Assembly (NCBI GenBank): GCA_902492825.1
Contig: CABUMZ010000091.1
Span: 1 to 8,095 of the forward strand
Origin: an uncultured Collinsella sp.
GTDB taxonomy: Bacteria > Actinomycetota > Coriobacteriia > Coriobacteriales > Coriobacteriaceae
DNA: 8,095 nt
Direction of reading: 5' to 3'
Shown here one piece after another: positions 1-5,552 of this stretch. The position numbers and the translations under genes were made by a program. A model generated the notes under the pieces. It was not told the DNA's origin and ran no database searches. It was given only the letters and a program-made list of their open reading frames with translations. Every line of letters begins with the position of its first letter. Positions within the stretch are counted from its first letter, which is position 1.

Positions 1-7
1 CTGCCAT

Positions 8-50
8 AACCTGCCAAAAAGGGACGGGTTTGTTTTGGCAGGTTTTATCT
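8..50 (+). terminator. Hairpin of dispersed repeat, probable terminator of an upstream gene
   Basis: The 12-base arm AACCTGCCAAAA (8-19) is perfectly complementary to TTTTGGCAGGTT (33-44), with a 13-base loop and a short T-rich tail (43-46). Because the arms carry A and T runs at their outer ends or loop sides, it could act in both directions. A diverged copy lies at 3473-3530, so it belongs to a repeat family. Whether it ends a real gene cannot be seen, since any such gene lies outside the window. Confidence 0.55.
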
Positions 51-65
51 GGGCAAACGTCATTT

Positions 66-103
66 CCACCACAAAGGGGCCAAGCACCCTTGTGGTGGTT
101 TTT
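66..103 (+). terminator. CCACCAC-type repeat terminator, copy 1
   Basis: CCACCACAA (66-74) pairs with TTGTGGTGG (90-98), followed by T99-T103. Inside the stem, A75 faces C89 and then GG/CC pairs again. This is the most diverged of the strong copies (AAGCACCC instead of AGGCACCT in the loop). It stands just upstream of the promoter of the histidine phosphatase gene and so separates that gene from the upstream one. Confidence 0.75.
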
Positions 104-115
104 GCAAAAAAGGCT

Positions 116-146
116 TTGACTTAAAGTTGGCTCAAGGTGTCATAAT
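116..146 (+). promoter_or_regulatory. Probable promoter of the histidine phosphatase gene
   Basis: TTGACT (116-121) resembles a -35 box and CATAAT (141-146) a -10 box, with a 19-base spacer that is longer than the usual 17. The -35 follows closely after the repeat terminator, within GGCTTTGAC. The same arrangement recurs before the HAD gene. This is inference from consensus matches only. Confidence 0.5.
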
Positions 147-178
147 CGCTGACAAACGATTGCGATTACGGAGGTCTC

Positions 179-763
179 ATGCCAAAGCTGTACTTTATGC
201 GTCACGGTCAAACGCTCTTTAACCTGCTTCGTCGCAAGCAGGGCTGGTGTGACTCGCCGCTTACCGAGCTGGGAATCGAGCAGGCTAAAACTGTCGGTGC
301 GACCCTGCGAGAGCGTGGCCTTGCGTTCGACCACGCGTACAGCTCCACGTCCGAGCGTGCGTGCGACACGCTTGAGCTTGCGTTTCCCGGTCAGCCTTAC
401 GAGCGCGTCAAGGGCCTTAAGGAGTGGAACTTTGGCAAGTTTGAGGGCGCGAGCGAGGATTTGAATCCGCGCCTGCCGTACGGCGATTTTTACAAGCAGT
501 ATGACGGCGAGGCCGAAGATGAGTTTCGTGAGCGCATCATGGCGACCATCACCGAGCTCATGCAACGCCCCGGACATGAGAGCGTGTTATGCGTGAGCCA
601 TGGCGCCGCAGCGGCTCAGGTTATGCGCGGCGTGGGCGTGGAACCGCTCAAGATGAAGAACCGCATCGGCAACTGCTGCGTGCTCGAACTCGACTTTAAT
701 CCCGCCACCAGCACATTCGCTCTCGCAGATCTGTACAACCCCTACGGCACCCCGCGCGAGTAA
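179..763 (+). CDS. Histidine phosphatase family protein (phosphoglycerate mutase-like)
   Basis: The 194-residue protein belongs to the histidine phosphatase (PGAM-like) superfamily, cytosolic enzymes that remove or move phosphate through a phosphohistidine. The N-terminal LYFMRHGQT motif supplies R8 and the nucleophile H9. R60 (SERACDT) and the second histidine H141 (VSHGAAA) complete the phosphate pocket, and E82 in KEWNFGKFEG is the likely proton donor. The length fits the small broad-specificity phosphatases of the GpmB/CobC type rather than true dPGM (about 250 residues), so a glycolytic mutase role should not be assumed and the substrate is unknown. The ATG at 179 is chosen because GGAGG (170-174) sits 4 bases upstream. 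The gene has its own promoter candidate and ends at a repeat terminator, so it looks monocistronic, with no visible link to the sugar locus next door. Confidence 0.93.
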   Translation: MPKLYFMRHGQTLFNLLRRKQGWCDSPLTELGIEQAKTVGATLRERGLAFDHAYSSTSERACDTLELAFPGQPYERVKGLKEWNFGKFEGASEDLNPRLPYGDFYKQYDGEAEDEFRERIMATITELMQRPGHESVLCVSHGAAAAQVMRGVGVEPLKMKNRIGNCCVLELDFNPATSTFALADLYNPYGTPRE

Positions 764-780
764 CATCGGGGCATCAGCCA

Positions 781-821
781 AAAACCACCACAAAGAGGCC
801 AGGCACCTTTGTGGTGGTTTT
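781..821. terminator. CCACCAC-type repeat terminator, copy 2 (bidirectional)
   Basis: AAAACCACCACAAAG (781-795) is fully complementary to CTTTGTGGTGGTTTT (807-821), a 15-bp stem with an 11-base loop. The A run on one side and T run on the other allow termination on both strands. It closes the phosphatase gene, whose stop codon is 18 bases upstream, and insulates the licT leader. Confidence 0.88.
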
Positions 822-873
822 GCCGTTTACAGGCGATTTCCTACCGTTCGGCGGACTTTCGCGCCAATGGGGC

Positions 874-903
874 TTACGTCGCATGCAAGTTTCATCCTAC
901 AAT
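874..903 (+). promoter_or_regulatory. Candidate promoter of the licT-bglP operon
   Basis: TACAAT (898-903) is a good -10 box. TTACGT (874-879), 18 bases upstream, is a weak -35 box. Transcription would begin near 910, only a few bases before the RAT element, which is where antiterminator targets are normally found. The -35 match is poor, so the position depends mainly on the -10 and the downstream context. Confidence 0.45.
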
Positions 904-917
904 CGCCCACGTGCTCA

Positions 918-949
918 CAAGTTTGTTACTCCTCGGGAGGCATCACTTG
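918..949 (+). promoter_or_regulatory. RAT element (ribonucleic antiterminator), LicT/BglG target
   Basis: The RNA can fold as a RAT. The lower stem is CAAGT (918-922) with ACTTG (945-949). The upper stem is CTCC (929-932) with GGAG (936-939), capped by TCG. Between them lie the 5' internal loop containing TTGTTA (923-928) and the 3' internal loop GCA (940-942). In the known LicT, SacY and BglG targets the protein-contacting loops have this TTGTTACT...AGGCA pattern. Binding of a LicT dimer would hold this fold and prevent the overlapping terminator. It sits 64 bases upstream of the licT start, so the operon is likely autoregulated. Confidence 0.85.
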
Positions 950-1011
950 CGCATAATAGAAGACGAGGAATATCGCCCCGTCGTCTAGCGCCGATGTCCG
1001 AGGAGTTTTTT
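928..1011 (+). terminator. RAT-overlapping attenuator hairpin of the licT leader, also covering the ribosome binding site
   Basis: ACTCCTCGG (928-936), inside the RAT, is exactly complementary to CCGAGGAGT (998-1006), which runs into six T residues (1006-1011). The stem continues inward with GCATC/GATGT (940-944/993-997, one G-U), GCGC/GCGC (949-952/988-991) and AGACGA/TCGTCT (961-966/981-986), making one long imperfect hairpin. It cannot coexist with the RAT fold. Its 3' arm contains AGGAG (1001-1005), the Shine-Dalgarno site of licT, so the same structure could also block translation. The pairings are visible in the sequence; their regulatory use is inferred from the LicT/BglG paradigm. Confidence 0.75.
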
Positions 1012-1012
1012 C

Positions 1013-1857
1013 ATGCTCATTTTAAAGAAGATCAACAATAACGTTGCTCTTGCCGCCAGCGATGACGGCCGAGAGGTTGTTGTCTTTGGCAAGGGCATCG
1101 GTTTTCACGAGATGCCCTACGAGCTTGCCGATGAGTCCCTCATCCAGCGCAAATTCTATAACGTTCCCGAGAGCCTGCAGGATATGGTCGGCACGCTTCC
1201 CGACGACGTCCTGCTCGCCGCGAGCGACATTGCCTGCTTCGCGTCACAGCAGCTTGGTTGCAAGCTATCCGGTGGCCGCCCTTTATCCTGGCAGATCACC
1301 TGCAGTTTGCCGTCCAGCGCGATGACGACCAACTCAGCGCTCCCAACCCGCTCGAGCACGAGGTGGCCTTCATCTACCCGCGTGAGCTCCAGATCGGCCA
1401 GGCCGCGCTCGCCATCGTGCAAAAGCACACCGGCGCCAAGCTGGGTCAGAACGAGGCCACGAGCATCGCGCTCCACATCGTTAACGCCGAGGTCGACGGC
1501 ATGGGCCGCGCCAAGGACATGGACTTCATCATGAAGAGCACCCGCGTGCTCGACGAGGTGACCCATTCCGTGGAAAAGCAGCTTGGCTGCTCGCTCGACA
1601 CGGCGTCGTATTGCTACATTCGCTTTCTTGCGCACCTGCGCTTTTTGGTCCGCCGCCTCTGCAAGGGTAAGTGCACGCAGACCGAGAACTCCTCGCTGTT
1701 CATGCAGGCCGCCCGCGATTTTCCCGAGGCCTACCAGTGCGCATATGCCATCAACCGCGTGTTCGAGAAAGAGTTCAAACAGAGCTGCTCGGACGAGGAG
1801 CTCTTGTATCTGATGATGCATATCAACCGTCTGCGATCGGCTTCGCAGACCGAATGA
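1013..1857 (+). pseudogene. licT: LicT/BglG-family transcriptional antiterminator, reading frame broken by a -1 shift
   Basis: This gene encodes a PTS-controlled RNA-binding antiterminator. The first part (from ATG 1013, SD AGGAG at 1001-1005) gives a CAT RNA-binding domain, residues 1 to about 56 (MLILKKINNNVALAA...). The frame then continues into unrelated sequence to 1534. The two PRD domains are encoded in another frame, from about 1279 to the stop at 1857. Restoring one base near 1279-1281 gives 281 residues, the usual length. The four phosphorylatable histidines then fall at H96 (LADHLQF), H155 (IALHIVN), H208 (FLAHLRF) and H270 (LMMHINR), almost the positions known for Bacillus LicT (100, 159, 207, 269). 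The junction is the heptamer C_CCT_TTA (1279-1285), a canonical -1 slippery pattern, so programmed frameshifting, a real mutation, or a lost C from sequencing are all possible. The RAT upstream and the PTS gene 118 bases downstream fix its role in beta-glucoside control. The assignment to the family is secure; functionality is not. Confidence 0.92.
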
Positions 1858-1919
1858 GTAAAGCCGCCAGCCCGGCGGCAATTGCAACAATTCTTTTTGG
1901 TTTCTAACTGCGGGCAAGG

Positions 1920-1946
1920 TACCGGCTCGCGGTAGGGGATATTTTT
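1920..1946 (+). other. Hairpins in the licT-bglP intergenic gap
   Basis: The 118-base gap (1858-1975) holds three small hairpins: GCCGCC/GGCGGC (1863-1868/1874-1879), AATTG/CAATT (1880-1884/1888-1892) and TACCG/CGGTA (1920-1924/1930-1934), the last followed after seven bases by TTTTT (1942-1946). None is a convincing terminator, because the T runs do not adjoin the stems. They may moderate read-through between the two genes or stabilise the mRNA ends. No clear promoter was seen, so bglP is most likely transcribed from the licT promoter. Confidence 0.3.
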
Positions 1947-1975
1947 GTCGAAATTTGGAAAAGAGAGGACAGATC

Positions 1976-3415
1976 ATGGCAGGTAAATACGACGATCTTG
2001 CTGCCCAGATCGTAGAGCTGGTTGGCGGTAAGTCCAACGTCAAATGCGTCGCACACTGCATTACCCGCGTTCGTTTTAAGCTCAAGGACGAGTCGAAGGC
2101 CAATGACGAGGCAATCTCCGAGCTGCCCAACGTCATCAAGGTCATGCATGCCAACGGCCAGTACCAGGTTGTTGTGGGTAACATCGTCGAGGACGTCTAC
2201 GACGCCGTCCTCAAGGCCGGCGGTTTTAGCGACGGCGGCGCCGTCGACGCCGATGACGACGATGCCGCTCCCAAGGGCGTTACCGATGTGATCATCGACC
2301 TCATCTCGGGCATCTTCGCCCCCATGCTCGGCACCTTCGCCGCTGCCGGTATCATGAAGGGCCTGCTGGCGCTCGCTACCTTCCTGGTCCCGAGCTTTGC
2401 CAACGACGGCGCCTACACGCTGCTCTACACCGTCGCCGACGGCATGTTCTACTTCCTGCCCGTGGTGCTTGGCTACACCGCGGCCAAGAAGTTCAAGATG
2501 AGCGAGTTCAACGGCATGGCCATCGCCTTTGCTTTGGTGTACCCTACCATGGTTGCCTTGACCTCGGGTGAGGTTGTCGGCTCCGTCGAGCTCGGCTTTG
2601 CCGGTACCTTCTCTTGGTACACCACGTTCCTGGGCCTGCCGCTCATCATGCCCGCCTCGGGTTACACCAGCTCCGTTATCCCCATCCTGCTCATGATCTG
2701 GTTCGGCTCTACCCTCGAGCACTGGGTTAAGAAGTGGATGCCCGCTTCTATGAAGATGTTCTTCACCCCGCTGATCGTCGTCACCGTCACCGTCACCCTT
2801 GGCTACCTGGTCATTGGCCCCATTGCCACGCTCATCACCAACCTGCTCGGTGAGCTCTTCGCGCTGCTGTTTGGCCTGCCCATGATCGGTTCCATCTTGG
2901 GTTGCACCCTCGTCGGTGCCTTCTGGATGTGCCTGGTCATCTTTGGCTTCCACTGGTCCCTCGTGCCCATCGCGCTGGTCAACCTGTCCACTCTGGGCTA
3001 CGACTACGTTCTGGGCTCCGTTATCGCCCACTCTTTCTCGCTGGGCGCCGTGCTCTTTGCCATGTATCTCAAGAACAAGGACGAGAAGTTCCGCGGCATC
3101 GCACTGCCGGCCATGATCTCCGCCTTCTTCTTTGGCGTCGCCGAGCCCGCTATCTACGGTGTTGCCCTGCCCGATAAGAAGGCCTTCATCAACGCCAGCA
3201 TCGGTTCTGCCGTGGGCGGCCTCATCATCGGCATCTCCGGCGCCGTGATGTACATGTCCGGCGGTCTGGGCGTCTTCAACTGGCTGTCCTTCATCGATCC
3301 CTCCGGTGTTAACGGCATCAACCACATGATCTGGGCTATCGTTGCCTCGCTCGTGGGTGCCGCCGTGGGCTTCGCAATCGAGTTTGTCACCTACAAGCCC
3401 GAGGCTGCCAAGTAG
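1976..3415 (+). CDS. bglP: PTS beta-glucoside transporter subunit EIIBC
   Basis: This 479-residue membrane protein imports a beta-glucoside and phosphorylates it during uptake. Residues 1 to about 85 form the EIIB domain with the phosphorylated cysteine C28 in AHCITRVRFKLKD. A short acidic, flexible linker follows (about 90-103, DADDDD). The rest is an EIIC domain of the glucose/beta-glucoside superfamily with roughly ten hydrophobic segments; GVAEPAIYG around E390 corresponds to the GITE-type sugar-binding motif and FGFHWSLVP is the other typical conserved stretch. The protein ends directly after EIIC. The EIIA domain that completes most BglP/BglF proteins (about 610-630 residues) is absent, so an EIIA encoded elsewhere must deliver phosphate. 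ATG 1976 is preferred over an in-frame TTG at 1955 because AGAGAGGA lies 6 bases upstream. The neighbouring licT, RAT and 6-phospho-beta-glucosidase support a cellobiose, salicin or arbutin-like substrate. The exact sugar cannot be read from sequence. Confidence 0.95.
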   Translation: MAGKYDDLAAQIVELVGGKSNVKCVAHCITRVRFKLKDESKANDEAISELPNVIKVMHANGQYQVVVGNIVEDVYDAVLKAGGFSDGGAVDADDDDAAPKGVTDVIIDLISGIFAPMLGTFAAAGIMKGLLALATFLVPSFANDGAYTLLYTVADGMFYFLPVVLGYTAAKKFKMSEFNGMAIAFALVYPTMVALTSGEVVGSVELGFAGTFSWYTTFLGLPLIMPASGYTSSVIPILLMIWFGSTLEHWVKKWMPASMKMFFTPLIVVTVTVTLGYLVIGPIATLITNLLGELFALLFGLPMIGSILGCTLVGAFWMCLVIFGFHWSLVPIALVNLSTLGYDYVLGSVIAHSFSLGAVLFAMYLKNKDEKFRGIALPAMISAFFFGVAEPAIYGVALPDKKAFINASIGSAVGGLIIGISGAVMYMSGGLGVFNWLSFIDPSGVNGINHMIWAIVASLVGAAVGFAIEFVTYKPEAAK

Positions 3416-3441
3416 CCCAAACGACAAAGACTCGGTACCAG

Positions 3442-3472
3442 GCCGGCGGGGACAAGCGTCCTGCCGGCTTTT
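3442..3472 (+). terminator. Rho-independent terminator after bglP
   Basis: GCCGGC (3442-3447) pairs with GCCGGC (3463-3468), and GGAC/GTCC continues the stem after a bulge, with AAGC as the loop. TTTT (3469-3472) follows. It lies 26 bases after the bglP stop codon and would separate bglP from bglA, unlike the simple bgl operons in which the hydrolase follows directly. It does not belong to the CCACCAC repeat family. Confidence 0.85.
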
Positions 3473-3530
3473 AAAACCTGCCAATAAGGAACAGGTTTAT
3501 TTTGGTCGGTTTTATCTGGGCAAACGTCGT
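3473..3530. repeat. Diverged copy of the AACCTGCC hairpin repeat
   Basis: This stretch resembles 8-62 over about 55 bases, including the shared TTTTATCTGGGCAAACGTC. Its stem is degraded: AAAACC (3473-3478) pairs with GGTTTT (3508-3513) and CCAA with TTGG, but two positions mismatch; AAACCTG/CAGGTTT is an alternative fold. Unlike the copy at 8-62, it is not followed by a CCACCAC terminator. Confidence 0.6.
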
Positions 3531-3608
3531 CTCCGTCAGCTCCGTCCGCATATCTTAAGCCGGCATAGTTTCGATGGGTCGGTCCGTGCGCGTCCCGCAA
3601 CATGCCTC

Positions 3609-3768
3609 GCCACGAAACCGGCCTATCTACTACGTTTAGGTGGCAGGGACTAACCACACGGCGGTTTTCCGAAAACCGTCAAGCCTTCTACCTGCGGTTT
3701 TATTATTGACAATTGCGGTGTGGTCGGTGATTTGCGGTAAAACGTAGTAGATAGGCCGGTTTCGTGGC
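3609..3768. repeat. 29-bp perfect inverted repeat flanking a 102-bp segment
   Basis: The arms 3609-3637 and 3740-3768 are exact reverse complements (core CCTATCTACTACG / CGTAGTAGATAGG). Between them, ACCACAC (3653-3659) pairs with GTGTGGT (3718-3724), placed symmetrically 15 bases from each arm. A further small hairpin CGGTTTT-CCG-AAAACCG lies at 3662-3678. The segment also contains TTGACA (3706-3711), a perfect -35 box pointing towards bglA, with only a weak -10 (TGATTT, 3728-3733). It could be an invertible promoter, a miniature foldback element, or a structured RNA. No target-site duplication is visible at its edges. Confidence 0.85.
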
Positions 3769-3774
3769 AGCGGT

Positions 3775-3829
3775 TCCTGCGCGGACCCCGAGCAGGACGC
3801 AAATTGGTCCTGCGGACGCCGTTTCGGCG
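3775..3829 (+). promoter_or_regulatory. Competing hairpins in the bglA leader
   Basis: GCAGGAC (3792-3798) can pair either with the upstream TCCTGC (3775-3780; six pairs, using GCAGGA) or with the downstream GTCCTGC (3807-3813; seven pairs). A separate hairpin CGCCG-TTT-CGGCG follows at 3817-3829. There is no T run, so this is not a transcription terminator. Alternative folding could affect translation or RNA stability, but no ligand or protein site is recognised. Confidence 0.3.
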
Positions 3830-3866
3830 CCCGTGCAACATCCCAACACGTACGAAAGGAGCCAAC

Positions 3867-5315
3867 ATGGCTTTTCCCGATGGATTTCTGTGGGGCGGCG
3901 CCACTGCCGCCAATCAGTGCGAAGGCGGATACAACGAGGACGGCAAGGGCCTCGGTGTCCCCGACATCATGACTGGCGGTACGGTCTCCGAGCCGCGCCA
4001 CATTACCGACGGCATTCTGCCCCAGTACCACTATCCCAGCCACGAGGCCGTGGATATGTACCATCATTATCTCGACGACATCAAGCTCTTTGGCGAGATG
4101 GGCTTTAAGTGCTACCGCATGTCCATCAACTGGAGCCGCATCTTCCCCAACGGCGACGAGGCCGAGCCCAACCAGGCCGGCATCGAGTTCTACCGCCGCG
4201 TGTTCCAGGCCTGTCAGGAGCAGGGCATCGAGCCCATGGTCACCCTTAGCCACTACGAGCTGCCCTATGGCCTGTCCAAAAACTACGGCGGCTGGAAGAA
4301 TCCCAAGCTCATCGATTTCTACCTCAACTACGCCCGCACCGTCATGACCGAATACAAGGGCCTGGTGCGCTACTGGCTCACCTTTAACGAGATCAATTGC
4401 CTGCTCGTGGGCGGCTTTGGCGGCGTGATGGGCGGCGGCATGGTGCCCGAGGCGACTGACACGCCCATGGCCTTTGGCGACTGCGACTGGGACGATCCGC
4501 AGGCGCGCTTCGATGCCCTGCACCACCAGTTCCTGGCGAGCGCCAAGTGCGTCACCATGGGCCATCAGATCGATCCCCAGAACAAGATCGGCTGCATGAT
4601 CGCCGGCAACGCCTGCTATCCGCACACGTGCAACCCGGCCGACGTCCTGGCCGCCCAAAAGCAGCAGCGCGAGATGAACTTCTACTGTGGCGACGTGCAG
4701 GTGCGCGGTGCGTATCCCTCGTGGGCGCCCAGCGTGTGGCGCCGCGAAGGCGTGCACGTGGAGGTCTCGCCCGAGGACGCCGCCACGCTGGCCGCCGGCA
4801 AGGTCGACTTCTACAGCTTTAGCTACTACATGAGCGCCACGGCCACGGCTGACCCGGTACTGCTGGAGCAGGGCAACATCTTTGGTGGCGCCGGCAACGA
4901 GTATCTCAAGAAGAGCGATTGGGGTTGGGCGATCGACCCCGAGGGCCTGCGCTACTACCTGGAGGAGGTCTACGACCGCTACCAGGTGCCGCTGATGATT
5001 GTCGAGAACGGCCTGGGCGCGGTGGACGAGGTCGAGGCGGACGGTTCGATTCACGACAGCTACCGCATCGATTACCTGCGTGAGCATATCAAGCAGATGG
5101 AGATTGCCATCGAGGACGGCGTGGACCTGATGGGCTACACCATGTGGGGCTGCATCGATTTGGTGAGCGCCTCGACCGGCGAGATGAAGAAGCGCTACGG
5201 CTTTATCTACGTCGACAAGGACAACGACGGCAACGGCACACTCGCCCGCAGCCGCAAGGACAGCTTCTTCTGGTACAAGAAGGTCATCGCCACCAACGGC
5301 GCCGATTTGGCCTAG
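3867..5315 (+). CDS. bglA: 6-phospho-beta-glucosidase, glycoside hydrolase family 1
   Basis: The 482-residue cytosolic enzyme hydrolyses phosphorylated beta-glucosides delivered by the PTS, giving glucose 6-phosphate and the aglycone or glucose. The N-terminal GH1 signature FLWGGATAANQCEGG (residues 7-21) includes Q18 of the sugar subsite. The acid/base glutamate is E175 in LTFNEIN and the nucleophile is E380 in IVENGLG. The phosphate-binding motif near the C-terminus, S434 with K442 and Y444 (SASTGEMKKRYGF), separates 6-phospho-glucosidases from plain beta-glucosidases. The length is normal for the family. ATG 3867 is chosen because GAAAGGAG (3854-3861) lies 5 bases upstream; an earlier in-frame start near 3804 lacks one and would lie in the leader hairpins. 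The gene follows bglP but is separated by a terminator and a long leader, so it probably has its own control. Confidence 0.96.
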   Translation: MAFPDGFLWGGATAANQCEGGYNEDGKGLGVPDIMTGGTVSEPRHITDGILPQYHYPSHEAVDMYHHYLDDIKLFGEMGFKCYRMSINWSRIFPNGDEAEPNQAGIEFYRRVFQACQEQGIEPMVTLSHYELPYGLSKNYGGWKNPKLIDFYLNYARTVMTEYKGLVRYWLTFNEINCLLVGGFGGVMGGGMVPEATDTPMAFGDCDWDDPQARFDALHHQFLASAKCVTMGHQIDPQNKIGCMIAGNACYPHTCNPADVLAAQKQQREMNFYCGDVQVRGAYPSWAPSVWRREGVHVEVSPEDAATLAAGKVDFYSFSYYMSATATADPVLLEQGNIFGGAGNEYLKKSDWGWAIDPEGLRYYLEEVYDRYQVPLMIVENGLGAVDEVEADGSIHDSYRIDYLREHIKQMEIAIEDGVDLMGYTMWGCIDLVSASTGEMKKRYGFIYVDKDNDGNGTLARSRKDSFFWYKKVIATNGADLA

Positions 5316-5342
5316 CCAAGTCTCAACCAGCGTAAACGCCGC

Positions 5343-5382
5343 AACCACCACAAAGGGGCCAGGCACCTTTGTGGTGGTTTTT
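5343..5382. terminator. CCACCAC-type repeat terminator, copy 3
   Basis: AACCACCACAAAGG (5343-5356) pairs with CCTTTGTGGTGGTT (5366-5379), a 14-bp stem with the loop GGCCAGGCA, followed by T5378-T5382. It ends the bglA transcript 27 bases after the stop codon. Confidence 0.9.
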
Positions 5383-5385
5383 GCT

Positions 5386-5422
5386 TTGGTAGATGTGTGG
5401 GACATGCCTTACAATCTACCAA
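5386..5422 (+). promoter_or_regulatory. Candidate promoter of the MFS gene within an inverted repeat
   Basis: TTGGTA (5386-5391) and TACAAT (5410-5415) are separated by 18 bases and form a plausible promoter right after the repeat terminator. TTGGTAGA (5386-5393) is exactly complementary to TCTACCAA (5415-5422), so the arms overlap both promoter boxes, as an operator would. The distance to the MFS start is about 130 bases. The rest of the gap up to 5552 shows no other clear signal apart from a TTGACA at 5497 without a -10. Confidence 0.4.
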
Positions 5423-5552
5423 GTGGTTCATGACGGGCGAAAAACGGAGAAAAAGAGGCTTGATGCGTCCTTAATGTTTCATGCGGATAGATTGATTTGA
5501 CAGGCGGTGGCGAATGCCCGCCGTCCGTATTCGTATGAAACAAGGAGTCTCC

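Larger units (their letters stand above)
3473..3866. other. Gene-free stretch between bglP and bglA
   Basis: No open frame here has both a start with a ribosome binding site and recognisable protein content. The stretch holds the diverged hairpin repeat (3473-3530), a featureless part (about 3531-3608), the 29-bp inverted repeat with its 102-base centre (3609-3768), and a set of competing hairpins in the presumed bglA leader (3775-3829). It has no RAT-like element, so LicT control of bglA, if any, is not direct through this leader. Confidence 0.6.

Noticed and set aside
1258..1857. A separate PRD-only protein starting at TTG 1258
   Set aside because: There is no ribosome binding site at 1258, and the joined frames match the full LicT layout with all four histidines in place.
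1863..1879. GCCGCC/GGCGGC hairpin after licT as a terminator
   Set aside because: The nearest T run starts 15 bases after the stem, too far for rho-independent termination, and bglP has no clear promoter of its own.
1900..1925. RAT-like string GGTTTCTAACTGCGGGCAAGG before bglP
   Set aside because: It has some RAT letters, but there is no room for the upper stem-loop and the 5' loop TTTCTA departs from TTGTTA.
1904..5405. Long minus-strand open frames opposite bglP and bglA (1904-3484 and 3636-5405)
   Set aside because: They are antisense shadows of well-identified genes, with G, D, H-rich or A, V, H-rich content typical of GC-rich reverse frames, and no domains.
5343..5405. Peptides reading TKVPGPFVV across the repeat hairpins in some frames
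   Set aside because: This is translation of the terminator repeat, not a conserved protein motif; it extends spurious frames on the minus strand here and near 6917.
5463..5502. Tiny open frames before the MFS gene (ATG 5463, three codons; ATG 5473, eight codons) as leader peptides
   Set aside because: They are too short to support, with no repeated regulatory codon and no attenuator after them.
5497..5525. TTGACA at 5497-5502 as the MFS promoter
   Set aside because: No -10 box occurs 16-19 bases downstream; a GGCGG/CCGCC hairpin occupies the position instead.
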